The notes beneath the pieces are model-generated. The model did no database searches. It was not told the origin of the DNA and saw only the letters and a program-made list of their open reading frames with translations. A program made the position numbers and the translations under genes. A stretch of DNA of 64,000 bases, taken from positions 186,001-250,000 of the forward strand of contig JAHDVF020001020.1 in NCBI GenBank assembly GCA_022606425.2, read 5' to 3'. Of the stretch, positions 32,240-43,286 are shown piece after piece. How positions within the stretch are numbered: the first letter of the stretch is position 1; every line of letters starts with the position of its first letter. This DNA is from Lepidostoma basale. Its lineage: Eukaryota > Arthropoda > Insecta > Trichoptera > Lepidostomatidae.

Positions 32240-32455
32240 AATAAAACACTTGTTTTTCACCACTTGAGTTTTATATTTTACACGACTAGTTTCGAAAGCT
32301 ACAGATGCTTCCATCTACAGGTTTAAATATAAACTGTACATGAGTTTATATTTAAACCCGTAGATGGAATTATCTGTAGCTTCCGAAACTAGTCGTGTAA
32401 AATATAAAACTCAAGTGGTGAAAAAGTGTTCTATTTACAATTTAATCATGTCCTA
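32240..32455. repeat. Foldback family E with hammerhead-like motifs in both arms
   Basis: Arms of about 95 bp (CACTTGAGTTTTATATTTTA outward) are almost perfect inverses. Minus-strand left arm: CTGTAGA (32320-32314), extra T, stem II of six pairs (32312-32307 with 32299-32294), GAAAC, TA, GTC (32286-32284). Plus-strand right arm: CCGTAGA, T, GGAA/TTCC, GAAAC (32385-32389), TA, GTC. Stem I is only about two pairs. Confidence 0.75.
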
Positions 32456-33495
32456 CCACACAGTGAATGCCGAAACAATAAATATTATAAATTAAATGAT
32501 TTATTTGTGTACTAAAAAAAAAAGGAAAGGAAATATGGACCAAATTGAGAGTAAAATATTAAAGAATTTTCGAGAGGCATTAAAAATGCAGGCATTTTGG
32601 AAGGTTTTATTAATTAAAGGCGTATGATTTTTAAATACTTAAACTGCTTCACAAATAAAATATACAATACAAGAAATCAAGAGAGGAACTGAAAATAAGC
32701 GAATATTTTGAATATTCCAAAGCGTTTATTAATTTAAGCGATCACAGGATACCGGAATAATTTAAATAATCTTAATTTAATATTTCAAACAAAGCTAAAA
32801 GTTATGTTATTTTAAAGTTGTCTTTAAATGATGTTTTAAACTTTGTATTAATAAACTATTGTTAATAGTTCGATTATTTCAAGCATGTTTCTTACCAAAT
32901 GAAAGGTTGTTTTAGTTAAGATAAAATGACAGTTCTGGATATTTGCATTGTGCAAATTCGATAAATACACTATCTCGTCTATTGACATTCGAGCTACAAT
33001 GCGTTTCCGATGCAAAGGGCAACTTCCATCCAAACGTACAGTCTGACGATCGTGTGCCAGTTGTGGTACTTCCAATGTACATGGACTCAAAGGGTCGCCC
33101 CGGTCCCGTTTGAGCATGTCAGATGACAAAGCGGCCAACTCCGCTGTCAAAGTTTAGTTCCCACCATGCGGGTCCGGACCTAACTTCGGATCGGTAATCC
33201 ACAAATCTATTATGCGAACATCAATTTATAGAAGGGGCGTCATAAATGCTGAAAGCTTATCCGATCTTTTCCGGTGATAAGGAGTTATATTAATGGATAT
33301 GCTGATTTAAAATCTGCTTTTATTAACTAGAATTTATGGCTATGTACCCTCCTTATATAATGTTCCTCTTTGTAGATGTCGTCATAAGAAAATTATTCAA
33401 ATTTGAAAGATGTTACAATTCGATAGTTAGATTACGATAAATGATTTTTTAAAATAAAAATTTAAGATTACGATAAATGATTTTAAAATAAAATT
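32456..33495. other. Unassigned stretch with a GC-richer patch at 32990-33190
   Basis: The minus frame 32848-33150 (100 residues) uses fewer AT-rich codons in its first half but has no recognised domain. It could be element debris or an old exon. Confidence 0.3.
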
Positions 33496-33955
33496 CTTCA
33501 CATGAAACATATCATTTTTTCTTCTTCTATTCCTCTGCCATTTACTATCATCTGGAGTCGGCCTTCCTCGTATGAAGACGCCAAGCTTCCATCCTGTCTC
33601 ATCTACACTATTACGTTCTCGTGTTGCAGCTTCTTTTTTATGTTGGCCTACCATTTTATCATTTAGAGGCCTATTCCTCTTGGTTTTGTGGGAATGCTGA
33701 GGGCATTTTGGACAATATTTTCAATGTCTCTTCGCATCACATGACCGTACCATCTCAGTCGAGATTTTCACTTGTCCGTTTTTGTAACGAACTTAAAGCT
33801 ACTCCTCACGTATTCGTTCCATACACGATCCAACCGTGGGATGCCTCTGGCCCACCTCAGCTTTCTCAACTCGGCAGCATGGACTCGACGTTCGTAGACT
33901 TTTGTGTTGGTTCAGCATTTTGCTCCATATAGCATGGCGGGCCTCACTATATTAT
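33496..33955 (-). mobile_element. RTE2-like LINE C-terminal fragment
   Basis: The minus strand, over frameshifts, reads IVRPAMLYGAKC, KVYERRVHAAELRKLRWA, GIPRLDRVWNEYVR, LRWYGHVMRRD. This is the connection/C-terminal region of an RTE-type LINE (family pattern GSECWxxRKxxERRVHxAEMRMLRW). Plus-strand frames at 33621-34033 are antisense. Confidence 0.85.
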
Positions 33956-34042
33956 TTACAAACGATATTTTTAGGAATTAATAAAACAATAAAATATTTC
34001 ATTAGCACATCACTTTTAAAAGAGTTTTTATAACAAAAAATT
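33956..34042. other. Short AT-rich spacer
   Basis: No motif. Confidence 0.4.
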
Positions 34043-34200
34043 CATCATCATCATCAGCCGTCTGTCATCCACTGCTGAACGTAGGCCTCTCCCAAAGCAC
34101 GCCACCGCCTCCTATACATTACTGCTCCCATCCATCCACGTCCAGCAATCCTTTTCAGATCGTCGGTCCAGCGGGCAGGGGTACGTCCATCTCTATGAAC
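34043..34200 (-). mobile_element. RTE2-like LINE 3' end with (ATG)n tail
   Basis: TCATCATCATCATCAGCCGT is the complement of an ATG/TGATGA tail. CCACTGCTGAACGTAGGCCT and the CGTCCATCTCTATG block follow the usual antisense 3' end of RTE-type LINEs. A short TATG microsatellite lies at 34201-34216. Confidence 0.7.
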
Positions 34201-34443
34201 ATGTATGTATGTATGTACGAGTATGTCTCAACAAAATATTACATTTGAGTAATTCGTTGATTTATATAAAGCATTTGATTTAATATGAATGAAAACGTCC
34301 GGACACAAGAAGATTGATTAAAATTTTAGAGCTGACATGATTCAACTTGCTTCTTTTCTAATTATAAGACTTTGAGAGAACGAACGCTTTATTATAATAA
34401 ATATTGAGTTTTGAGTTCTACGTGATTATTTCATAAATAAAAA

Positions 34444-34662
34444 AAGAAACCGAGGACGACCGAGGAAAACATGGCATTACCAAATTAATCAATTACTAAA
34501 AGGCGGTCACATTCGAAGTCGTAGACGTAGCGAAGTCGCAAATTCGAAGTTTGAATGTAGAGGAAGCCCGAGAGGTATGCCAGGTCAGAGCATTGCGGCG
34601 ATCCATCCTCTCTGCCTACCCCTCCAGGGAAATGGCGTGATGGTTAGTTAGTTAGTTTTTTT
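34444..34662 (+). mobile_element. RTE1 LINE 3' end, GTTA tail
   Basis: RGRPRKTWH...NQLLKGGHIRSR, with an extra repeated GTAGACGTAGC segment, then EEAREVC and GGCGTGATGGTTAGTTAGTT. 5' truncated, one short insertion. Confidence 0.85.
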
Positions 34663-34812
34663 GCCATAATTGTGTGCCACTCACCTATAAAATGCACATA
34701 TGGATCATCTTAATAAAATATTTGGATAGAAAATAAAATGTTAAAATCAAACGTAAAATGCTGAAATACAAGTTAAAACGGTTGGCTGAAAAAGATAAAA
34801 AATGTATAAAAT

Positions 34813-34930
34813 TTTAATGATGCTATTAAAATAAACAAAAGTTGTTTAAAAATAGAAGATCTAAAAATTCTCTAAGTGATATGAAATATTCACGACACGT
34901 GTTTCGTTTATTTTAATAGCATCATTATGG
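34813..34930. repeat. Foldback family N with GAAAC box
   Basis: The 22-bp arms 34815-34836 and 34906-34927 are perfect inverses. The minus strand of the right arm continues into GAAAC, ACGT, GTC (34905-34894), the hammerhead 3' layout, but the core reads TAATGA and stem II is weak. Confidence 0.55.
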
Positions 34931-35329
34931 AATTCTATACACTTAATCATACATCGATTAATATAAAATTTTAGTTACAACATTAATACAAAAAAACGCA
35001 TTTTAAAACACTCAACACTATGGAAAATTAAAAAAAAAACCTTGGCTTAAAGTTGATTTCGTAATACCGTGAATTTTAACGTACGGTAGAATTACGTGAA
35101 TTCATGTGTTTTAAATGAAAATTTCCTCTTGGTTAAACGATTATTCAAATACAGAATTTCGTGCATAATTTTATAATATAAGAGTTCAAGGAGCAACTGG
35201 AACAAATTTTCAGTAATCTTCATATTTAATAAACAGAATGATCCGAAGCGTATTACTCGATTGCTTCAGATCTGATAATACGAGTATATCCATTGTTGTT
35301 TCTTCCGTTATATAACATCATTTACCATC
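34931..35329. other. AT-rich spacer, nothing recognised
   Basis: No motif seen. Confidence 0.4.
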
Positions 35330-36395
35330 ACGCCTTCTTCTCAAAGGGGTAGGCAGAATAAATAGACTGTCACAATATTTTTTGTGAATGTATACTAATA
35401 CTTGTATACGAATACTAGATTTCACCCACCGTGGGTTATCAATTCACGATTTAATGAATTAATACCCCACGGTGGGTGAAATCCAGTATTCGTATACAAG
35501 TATAAGTATACATTCACAAAAAATATTGTAATTATATCTGGTCTATTGTTTGGCATATAGATAGGAGTGTGACATCTCCAGGCGGCTTCCAACAATGCGC
35601 TAATGGCGGGTTAGCCATTCACATTGAGTTAAAAAGATGTTCTGCTTAATGCTTAATAAACATAAATCTCCATAGATGGCGTTAGTATGTAGATTATATA
35701 TAGAGTAATCTTAAAAAGATTCACATATGTAATCAAAATCTTCATAGATGACACATTGAAACTGACATGTGAAATCTGGCATAGGATTTTAACAAATATA
35801 CGACTTCCAAAAATTTGTCATACATGGTCATAAAGAAAGGTGGAATAGGGAATGTTGTAATTACATAAAGCGTGCGCTCAACCCAACCAATGACAGGTCA
35901 TAAGTTCTGTAAACACCTTGATCAACCATATTCGGTTTCCAATTTGCATCTTCGTCTCTATTGAGATACAATTAAGACTGTCACACTTTTCTTTCCTGTC
36001 ATAATTATCTCGATTGCTCAACATTCAAAAATCGTGTCATGTATACACGTCGATTTCTCCGACTGCTCACGTGGCCGACATTCGATATTAAATTTATTTG
36101 ATTGTGCCACGTTTTCCTCGATCGTCCTCTATTTCTTGTTACATTTTCATTGTTAACATATATGTTTTTTACCATTCATTCTTCATTCATTATTTCCATG
36201 TGTCCAAACCGTTTTAATTTTTTCTTTAATTTTTCTGTTCATAACACTTTCAATCGCACTGCATTCACTTCTTATATTTTCAATCGATACTCTATCATAC
36301 ACAGATTTTCCACACATTCGTCTAAGAGATCTTATTTCTGCACTTTATATTCTACTTGTATCATTCTATTTCCAGTTTCATGCTTTATTTACAAA
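35330..36395 (-). pseudogene. RTE1 LINE fragment split by a 600-bp insertion
   Basis: The 3' terminus is at 35330-35374 (TACCATCACGCCTTCTTCTC, GGGGTAGGCAGAATAAATAG). The element resumes at 35975 with CTGTCACACTTTTCTTTCCT and runs through the RSRGRPRK and MERM regions to the YGSEAW region near 36395. Many stops. The plus frames 36102-36422 and 36356-36571 are antisense. Confidence 0.85.
35375..35974. mobile_element. 600-bp mobile repeat (foldback plus R3) with 11-bp target duplication
   Basis: AGACTGTCACA is duplicated at 35364-35374 and 35975-35985 inside an RTE1 copy, which proves insertion. The first 155 bp form a foldback with arms of about 65 bp (CACAATATTTTTTGTGAATG outward, TTTCACCCACCGTGGG inward). 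The rest matches repeat R3 at 19356-19650, ending TTGAGATACAAT. No coding capacity. The combination of a foldback head and a unique body is reminiscent of Penelope-type or other non-autonomous retroelements, but the class is unproven. Confidence 0.75.
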
Positions 36396-36927
36396 CACGA
36401 GGGAAATTCTTTTGTACGTTAAATTCACGTAAATATGAAATCATTTTTACGACCGGGTTATTTTTTTTTATCTTTCCAAATAATTTTAAATTTTTTATTA
36501 ATATTTATGCAGCACAGTCTGTGAAGAATAATATGAATACACCTCTTTTGGAAGGCGAACTGATTCTTTGATGATTATACGCTTAGATCTGACGAAAAAA
36601 AATAATGACTTTCGGGGTTGTGCTTTTCTTTTACTGTTTGGCTTGAAGGTGACGCTGTTTTATATTTTACAAGGAATAGGAATAAATGCCTTGAATATTT
36701 AAATACGTATTAAATTACCGTCTGCGAAAGGTAAAATGTATGTTGGGAATATTAAGAAGTACGTGACTTTGTAAGGGAGAAGAAGTATAAAACAAAGTGT
36801 GTCAGGCGTATGAAAGTAGGGAGCGACCTAGAAAAACGATTTTTCTGTCTAAGAGTGTAGAATATTCTCCGTTAGTATACTGTCAATGGCAATAAGCTGG
36901 GGTGTCCAACCTTTGAGTTTCCCTGGG
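36396..36927. other. AT-rich spacer, nothing recognised
   Basis: No motif seen. Confidence 0.4.
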
Positions 36928-37108
36928 CTACTTGGCATGATCAAATAAATCAAATATTGAATGTCGGCCACGTGAGGAGCAACGTAACGACAACGCATGT
37001 TGAGAAATCGAGAGAAGTATGTCAGGAAAAAAAAATGTGACAGTCCATTTGTTATGCCTACCTCTTCAAAGAGACGGCGTGATGGTTAATTAGTTAGTTG
37101 GTTACTTA
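36928..37108 (+). mobile_element. RTE1 LINE 3' end, GTTA tail
   Basis: TGGCATGATCAAATAAATCA then a CGGCCACGTGAGGAG block, REVCQ and GACGGCGTGATGGTTAATTA. Small deletions remove part of the RRACM region. Confidence 0.8.
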
Positions 37109-37135
37109 CAAGCGAAAAAAAATATTTATTAAATA

Positions 37136-37395
37136 TTATCTGCAGGGAGTTAGAGCCAACAAAGAGCTGTAGTCGAGTGTGAAGATTAGAAAGGTCTTAT
37201 ATAATATTTGGGTCATGTGCTAAGGGGAAACAAAAACCACATCTTTCGGCTGATAATCATGGGTAAGAATTAGAGATGGCGGGGAATTGGCAGAAAGGAG
37301 TTTTCCTGGTTTTATAAGAGATTGGACCGGAATGATGAGAGTTGAAAACCTGTTCCGAATAGCGTAGGACAGATATGCTTTGGCTGCAGTGATCG
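37136..37395 (+). mobile_element. LINE C-terminal end (DWTGM type)
   Basis: Plus strand, with frame changes: RDGGELAERSF, FIRDWTGMMRVENLFRIA, DRYALAAVIANV. This is a common LINE terminus (WLxNxRDWTGxxxxxLFRxAQDRxxFAxVIANV). The 44100-44320 fragment ends in a related way. Confidence 0.75.
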
Positions 37396-37790
37396 CCAAC
37401 GTTGTGGGGACCTGACCTGGGAGATTTAAATATTTATGAAAAGAATGAGATCATCAAATATTGCCAGAGAATGATCAAATGCTATGTGTGGTCTATTTTA
37501 TTGTATGGATGTGAAACGTGGACCTTGAAAGTCAACTCAATGAACAGCCTGGAAGTGTTTAAAATATGGCTTCATCGCCGAATGCTCAGAATTTCCTGGA
37601 CAGACATGGTTACCAATACCGAAGTCCTGAGGTGAACTAGATTCGACAGGGAACTGTTATCAACTATCAAAGTTCGGAAGAATTCACATCTGGGTCATAT
37701 ACTGCGTGGGGAAACTCCAACTGATATTGGAGGGGAAAATTGAAGGACGCCGAGAGCCCGGTAGGAGACAAATGGAAATTTTCAATAAAT
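37396..37790 (+). pseudogene. LINE reverse transcriptase, connection-domain fragment
   Basis: In frame 37402-37635: ILLYGCETWTLKVNSMNSLE, FKIWLHRRMLRISWTDMVTN, then a stop. Past the stop come VRKNSHLGHILRG and GRREPG-type remnants. Family pattern: LYGCETWTL...MWxxRRMLRISWTD. Since 37136-37395 is the terminus of a similar protein and lies upstream on the same strand, two copies are in tandem. Confidence 0.85.
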
Positions 37791-38150
37791 CAAATTAATC
37801 TATAATGATTTTTTAAAAACTTATTTGGAACACAAACAACGCATTTAATATATGAAAATTAATAACTTATAATTTTTTTTTTTAATATTTCAATCAGATA
37901 AATACCAAGTTTATTGGCAGTGCAATTGTTATTGACTGGGGAACATCAGTGTTAGCCTAAGTAAGATAAATACATAAATGTTTACAAATATTTATTAAAA
38001 TATCAGTTGTTCATTAAATATTAATATTTATCTAATAATTAATGTTTTTAATTGAAATTTCTTGGTAAAAGTTCATTTGAAATAATGAAAACCAAAAAAA
38101 AAAATTGATACAAAATTTCTTAAGCATATGAGCATAAATACAAGTCGAAT
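37791..38150. other. AT-rich spacer, nothing recognised
   Basis: No motif seen. Confidence 0.4.
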
Positions 38151-38213
38151 TATTTAGTGTGCTTCCACTTGTGTTTATGTTCGACATAAACACAAGTGGA
38201 AGCACACTAAATA
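38151..38213. repeat. Perfect 30-bp hairpin with 3-nt loop
   Basis: 38151-38180 and 38184-38213 are exact inverses, separated only by TCG. The inner arm is GTGCTTCCACTTGTGTTTATGT. No other copy was noticed. Without mismatches it must be recent or under constraint. Confidence 0.95.
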
Positions 38214-38327
38214 CATAATAATAAAGAAAATTAGTATAATTTCTTTGTTTTTATTATTTAATATTAATCTACTTCATTAAATAGAGAAGAATCGTTAAAA
38301 TGTTGTATACAAGCAGTGTGTGTGGTA

Positions 38328-38520
38328 AAGAAGTCGTGGAAGGCCAAGGAAAGCATGGCATGACCAAATTAATCAAATACTGAAAGGCGGTCACATTCGA
38401 TGTCGGAAAAATCAACGAAAGTGCATGTTACGATGTATGAATATAGACAGAACGGTAAAGTGGTCTATCCTCTCTGGCTACGCCTCCGAAAAAACGGCGT
38501 GATAGTTAGTTTAATTAGTT
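38328..38520 (+). mobile_element. RTE1 LINE 3' end, GTTA-like tail
   Basis: RGRPRKAWHDQINQILKGGH-like segment, RCMNID, then an AACGGCGTGATAGTTAGTTT end. Contains a deletion in the EEAREVC region. Confidence 0.8.
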
Positions 38521-38758
38521 ACACAAATACTATTTACAGTACCATGTAGCCTGTTCGAAAATTAAAATTAATTGGATTATTTAAATGTGGTTGATACCAA
38601 ATGTGAATTTATAATCAGTTATTTAGAAAGTCGTCTTTGTAGAGAAAATTTGGCTATTTATTTGGTGAACACTCATCAAATATATCCATTTTCTGGAGAA
38701 TGATAAACACACAAATTGAAAAAAAGTGTTTGAAATAGGGTTATGTTTTACAAATATA

Positions 38759-38860
38759 TGTTGAGGAAGCGAGAGAAGTATGTCTGGAGAGGACAGTGTG
38801 GCAGTCTTTCTGCGTATCCCTTAGGGGAGACGGCGTGATGGTTAGTTAGTTAATTAGTTT
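38759..38860 (+). mobile_element. RTE1 LINE stub, GTTA tail
   Basis: Begins VEEAREVC (GTTGAGGAAGCGAGAGAAGT) and ends GGAGACGGCGTGATGGTTAG. About 80 bp of element. Confidence 0.85.
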
Positions 38861-39837
38861 CGGATTGTTTTTTGTACCAAACGAAGATAGTGCGAAAAAT
38901 TATTTGTTAAATACGAGTATATTTAACACGGTCGACAATTGGTTAAATATCTAATTGAACACCACAGTGTAAACATTAATATAAATCTGTATTAAGATTT
39001 TCTACATAACTCTGATTAAAACTATTATAGTTGGCATAATTACAATTCTGGTTATTATACAAAGTATTGTATTATTTTATTTCATAACATACTCGTTTAT
39101 GTGATAATTAGAAACTATTCTAAATTAAACCTTATAATATCAAATAATTCATTAGTTTAAATTGTTTGACATGTTTAGAAAACAGACGTTTTTATCAATA
39201 TTAAAAAAAAAAGATTAGTTACAAATTACACTTCTATCGCACTAGAAAAAACAAAATAGCAAGGGGTTGGATAACAAATTGTGTTTGTTTCTTCGCGATT
39301 GGGGTGTTTGGTGTTATGTTCTGCGGATAGCGTGACCTTTCGGTATGTTAAAGAGTATGTCGGGATTTTTAAAGAACTACGTGACCCCGGGCCGGGAGGC
39401 GGCAGTTCTTATCAGGATTCCGTAATAAAGAGAGCCTCATCTCCAATATACGGGGATTTTTCCTGGACCTTTCACTGCCTCACGATATGGACAAAATTTA
39501 CTACTTGATCCCACCATAAGGGGTAACGGTGGACCTTTTTAAAGGATATTCCAGATCTCGTGACCAAATGGGACATCAAATGAGACAAAGAGATAGCGGG
39601 TACTACAATCTTTCGTACGAATTTTCTAATATGAAAAAACTTACTCATAGATCGGAGATATTAGATACAATAAATTTTGCTAGACGTTTGAATTATACCG
39701 AAAATATATACCTCAAGACACATGAATCACAAATATAATATTAACCATATATCAAATCGAAGTTTGTATTTATGAATATACATAGATAATTGTATTTGTT
39801 GTACACGGGTCAATAAAAAATACTTCTTATATCTTAG
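38861..39837. other. Unassigned stretch with frame 39281-39508
   Basis: 39270-39500 is GC-richer. The 75-residue plus frame contains LRDPGPGGGSSYQDSV and no known domain. A second frame (39529-39738) has none either. No partner repeat was confirmed. Confidence 0.3.
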
Positions 39838-40247
39838 ATGATGTCCCTAAGACGTATGTGTGTTTAGAACGATGCACGACAGAATCTCAAATGCTGATAT
39901 TAGAAAGGAATGTAGAGCGAAAGAAGGTATGATGAACAAAATTATGAAAGGATTGTTGCGTTGGTTCGGACATATGGAGCGCATGGGTGAAAAGAGAATA
40001 GTTAAAAAAGTATACGATAACGATTTAAATGGAGTACGGAGTCGAGGTAGGATGAGGAAAACATGGCATGACCAAATTAATCAAGTTTTAAAGGTTGGTC
40101 ATGTTAGAAGCCGGAAGAATCGACGTGCTTGCTGTATAAATGTGAAAGAAGCTAGAGAGGTATGTCAGAATAGAGTAGTGTGGCGGTCCATTCTCTCTGC
40201 CTACCCCTGCGGGGAAACGGCGTGATGGTTTGTTGTTGTTGTTGCCT
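39838..40247 (+). pseudogene. RTE1 LINE 3' fragment with open frame, GTT tail
   Basis: Frame 39860-40225 encodes DRISNADIRKECRAKEGMMN, LRWFGHMERMG, RSRGRMRKTWHDQINQ, VWRSILSAYPCGETA and stop, then (GTT)n. It is one continuous frame but lacks all polymerase motifs. Closely related to the 29.3-kb copy. A two-codon-scale deletion shortens RRACMTRCMNV to RRACCINV. Confidence 0.9.
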
Positions 40248-40500
40248 TATCTTATCTTTATTAATTGTTTATTCTTCGTCGTCTTCTGTTTTCCCTTAAG
40301 GGTTGCCCCTTCTATGCGGTGGATCTCCAGTTGTCTTATATTTAACGAAGTCTTCCACGAGGAGTCCCGTGAGGTTGATAATGTACTGCAATATATACCA
40401 GTCTGGTGGTGTTGATTCTTTGGACATGACCTTACCAGTCCTTACTCACATTAGTCTACTCTAACTTATGATGTCCACATCCCAGTACATACATCATTCT
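40248..40500. other. Spacer, nothing recognised
   Basis: No motif. Ends at the ATTCT target copy of the MITE below. Confidence 0.35.
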
Positions 40501-40724
40501 AAAGGCAGAAACACACTATTAACACGTGACGTGGCGTGTTTACTCCCACCATCGGCAACACGTCGATCTAACTCGTCTGGATCGGGTGGCGTGTGCTCGC
40601 ATGGCGTCGCGTCGGGTGTTCATAGTGTGATTCTGTCCATAGAAAACAATACAATTTGATTCGACTCAACACGCATCACGTGGCATCGGGTGGCGTGGCG
40701 TGTTAATAGTATGTTTCTGCCTTT
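40501..40724. mobile_element. 224-bp MITE with 26-bp terminal inverted repeats
   Basis: The ends 40501-40526 and 40699-40724 are inverted with one mismatch, beginning AAAGGCAGAAACA. ATTCT flanks both sides (40496-40500 and 40725-40729). The interior is GC-richer with repeated GTGGCGTG and CGTCG motifs. No coding capacity. The 5-bp target duplication does not by itself identify the superfamily. The frame 40468-40659 is incidental. Confidence 0.85.
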
Positions 40725-40729
40725 ATTCT

Positions 40730-42251
40730 GGTGTTGCCCACACGATCTCTTAGAATGTTTACCTGCTATCATCTCCATTGCCCGATTTTTTTATTGAAAT
40801 ATTGAGTAAACCGTTATAAATTCAATGTGTAAACATAAATACATGAAAATTTTAATTTTTTTATTTTCATACTGAATTTGAAGTTTTTATTATAGACGCA
40901 TTGAATAATTATTCTTATTTACTTTAGACTACCTTTTCGAAATTATAAAATAGCTTTGAAGTAGAGGTCTTCTATGATTTCAATTATGCAAAATGAAAAT
41001 ATCAAAAGTTTTAATTTAAAATCTTTTAAATCATAAAAATGTATACTTAAAATAATTATTGATACAGTTGAAAGTTAAACAAACTATATAAATAGAAAAG
41101 ATGTACATATTTATTTTCAAGCGCGAATGATCTATTTGAATTGTTTGAAATGGAATAGAAAGAGGATTTTTTGTGTACGTGGGAATGGAAACTGTAAGAA
41201 CTTATATTATAAAGGTGAACATTGCTGAAGCAATTACCTTCTGAATATTTGGAGTACAATAATCATGCTCGGCATTACGAGTAACAATGGACTCTTGTGC
41301 CTAATATTGCTTGGAATTCGATACTGCTGAGTGTACGTGCGAATTGTATAGACATTCCAAAGATATACAATACCAGCGGCATACAAATAAAGTAAAATTA
41401 CATTATATACAGTACGTCTTGTATTTATATTGGTTTAATATCTCTCCGAGGTGTTTCCTAGCACTGGTAAATATATTTGAGTGTATATACATTTATGAAA
41501 TGAATACGTGAGCGCACGTGGAAAGCATTCCGGTGAATTATTGTAGTCAGCGGAATATCTGCTACATATTCCAATAAATGTTCGTGCCTCCAAATTGAAT
41601 CAAAAACCCTCGGATCTGGCGTGATCTCGAGTCGCAGTCGGCACAAGCCCTTCTGATAACGAAATGATAAGTTTTCCTTTTGGTAATAGAATTATTCTAC
41701 AATGTCGCGGTGTTTTGCGGTGATATAGAAGAGATTCGGAGTGTATTATTGAATTTGAGGCAATTCCGGAAAATGCGAAGACGCCCTTGTCCAATAATAG
41801 TCGAAAAGATGAGAACTGAAAAAGCAATAAGATGTTAATTCCTGTCAGCGGATCGAGGGAACTCGGCCCGAAAGTGTTATAACCGGTTTATTCCTGAATT
41901 TATTGAATGTTCTTTTATAGAAACCTTTCAAAAGAATTTCATATAAAAAATAATCGAGTTACAAGGAGGGTATGCATACCAATAAATGTAACGAAATTAG
42001 TTTAAAAACCTTTTATGCTCAATTTTATTAAGTAAATTGGTACTCAGTACTCTAACCCTCATAAAAATATTTCTGAATGTAAAATAATGCAACAAACAAT
42101 GTTTAAATTAAAATATGGCACTTGTCTCAGAATAAGATTTTTTATAATGAAAAAAAAAATTATGAACAAAATAATTATTTAATGAATACAAAATATTCAA
42201 AATTAGATTAAGGAAATCCCAGAAAGGCTAAAATAAAGAATAAATGAGATG
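40730..42251. other. Long unassigned stretch
   Basis: Mostly AT-rich. 41580-41880 is more balanced, with minus frames 41458-41646 and 41600-41827 that show no domain. No shared repeat was noticed. Confidence 0.35.
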
Positions 42252-42526
42252 ATACGAAGAAAAACGTGTGTTTACTAGGAACGATTTGTTTTACCTTTCT
42301 AAGGCATAATGCTTTAGAAAGCTTAAACAGAATGTTAATAAATAAAGATTGAATATTAAGAATGTTATTATCAACTATATTTTTAAGGGAAAGTCATTTG
42401 ATATTGCCATAGATAAGCGAAACACGTCATTCCCATTAATTTTAGTAAAACTTCTAGAAAACCGACGTTTTTATTCGTATTAGTTATTAAATACAGAGTT
42501 TTACATCATTGTTTAAGCAACAATAA
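42252..42526. repeat. Foldback MITE family A, copy 6
   Basis: Right arm well preserved (TTTGATATTGCC, AAGCGAAACACGTCATTCCC, CTTCTAGAAAACCGACG, AGTTTTACATCATTG). Left arm shortened and diverged. Confidence 0.7.
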
Positions 42527-42894
42527 AACTGAGAAATGGAAGTCTCAAAAAACACGAATGCAGAATAAATGCAGTGAATGTAATATAATATTTTTAGATG
42601 GATGTGTTGTCTTCATACGATCATTTTATTAATTTGAGTTTTTCTTTTTTTTAAATTCACGAATGCAGTCTGTTTTGATAGATATTAAAATGACCGGTCA
42701 AATTAGTCAAGCGAGTAGTCAGAGAAATGAATGTGCGTGAACGGAATATTTTTATAACCTACTATACATATCTTGGAAAATCAGTTTCTTGCGCATGCAC
42801 GTCGATTTATCTATTTTCTAAAGTTTAATTGATGATGAAGTCATGTTTTCTCGATATTTCTAGATTCCGTGTTCTATTAACATCGAGTGATTAT
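42527..42894. other. AT-rich spacer, faint RTE1-like traces
   Basis: CACGTCGATTTATC near 42798 recalls the antisense RTE1 segment CACGCACGTCGATTTTTC, but the surrounding sequence does not align well. Confidence 0.3.
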
Positions 42895-43030
42895 CATCAG
42901 CCATTAGTTGTCCAGTGATAGACGCAGGTTTCCCTTCCCGACCTCCACAACTCTATGTGGCCGGTTCACGGTCGCCATTCCATGGTGCGTCTGGTCCACC
43001 GATCATGCGTGTTGCATGCACGTCAATTTT
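42895..43030 (-). mobile_element. RTE2-like LINE 3' end, degenerate
   Basis: ATTATCATCAGCCATTAGTT and CCAGTGATAGACGCAGG resemble the antisense ends at 34043 and 26085 (tail complement, then a GTAGGCCT-like block). Strongly diverged. Confidence 0.5.
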
Positions 43031-43041
43031 TATATTTTCTA

Positions 43042-43286
43042 ATTTATTGTTTCTTGAACAATGATGTAAAATTCCATATTAAATAATTAATACGAATGAA
43101 AACGTCAGTTTTCTAGAAGTTCTATTATATTTTATGGGAATGACATGTTACATCCTTCTTAGGCATTATCAAATGCTTAGTCAAACATTTCAAACATTAG
43201 ATAATGCCTCAGAAGGGCGAAACATGTCATTCCCATAAAATATAATAAAACTTCTAGAAAATTGACGTTTTCATTCGTATTAATTG
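43042..43286. repeat. Foldback MITE family A, copy 7 (good copy)
   Basis: Outer ends TTTATTGTTTCTTGAACAAT and CGTTTTCATTCGTATTAATT, inner hammerhead-like blocks in both arms. One of the best copies for building a consensus. Confidence 0.85.

Noticed and set aside
35376..35530. Hammerhead in the foldback head of the 600-bp insertion
   Set aside because: TTGATAA, a CCCAC/GTGGG stem and GAAAT are in the right order, but the stem II loop would be a single nucleotide and the stem III/cleavage region does not fit; resemblance only.
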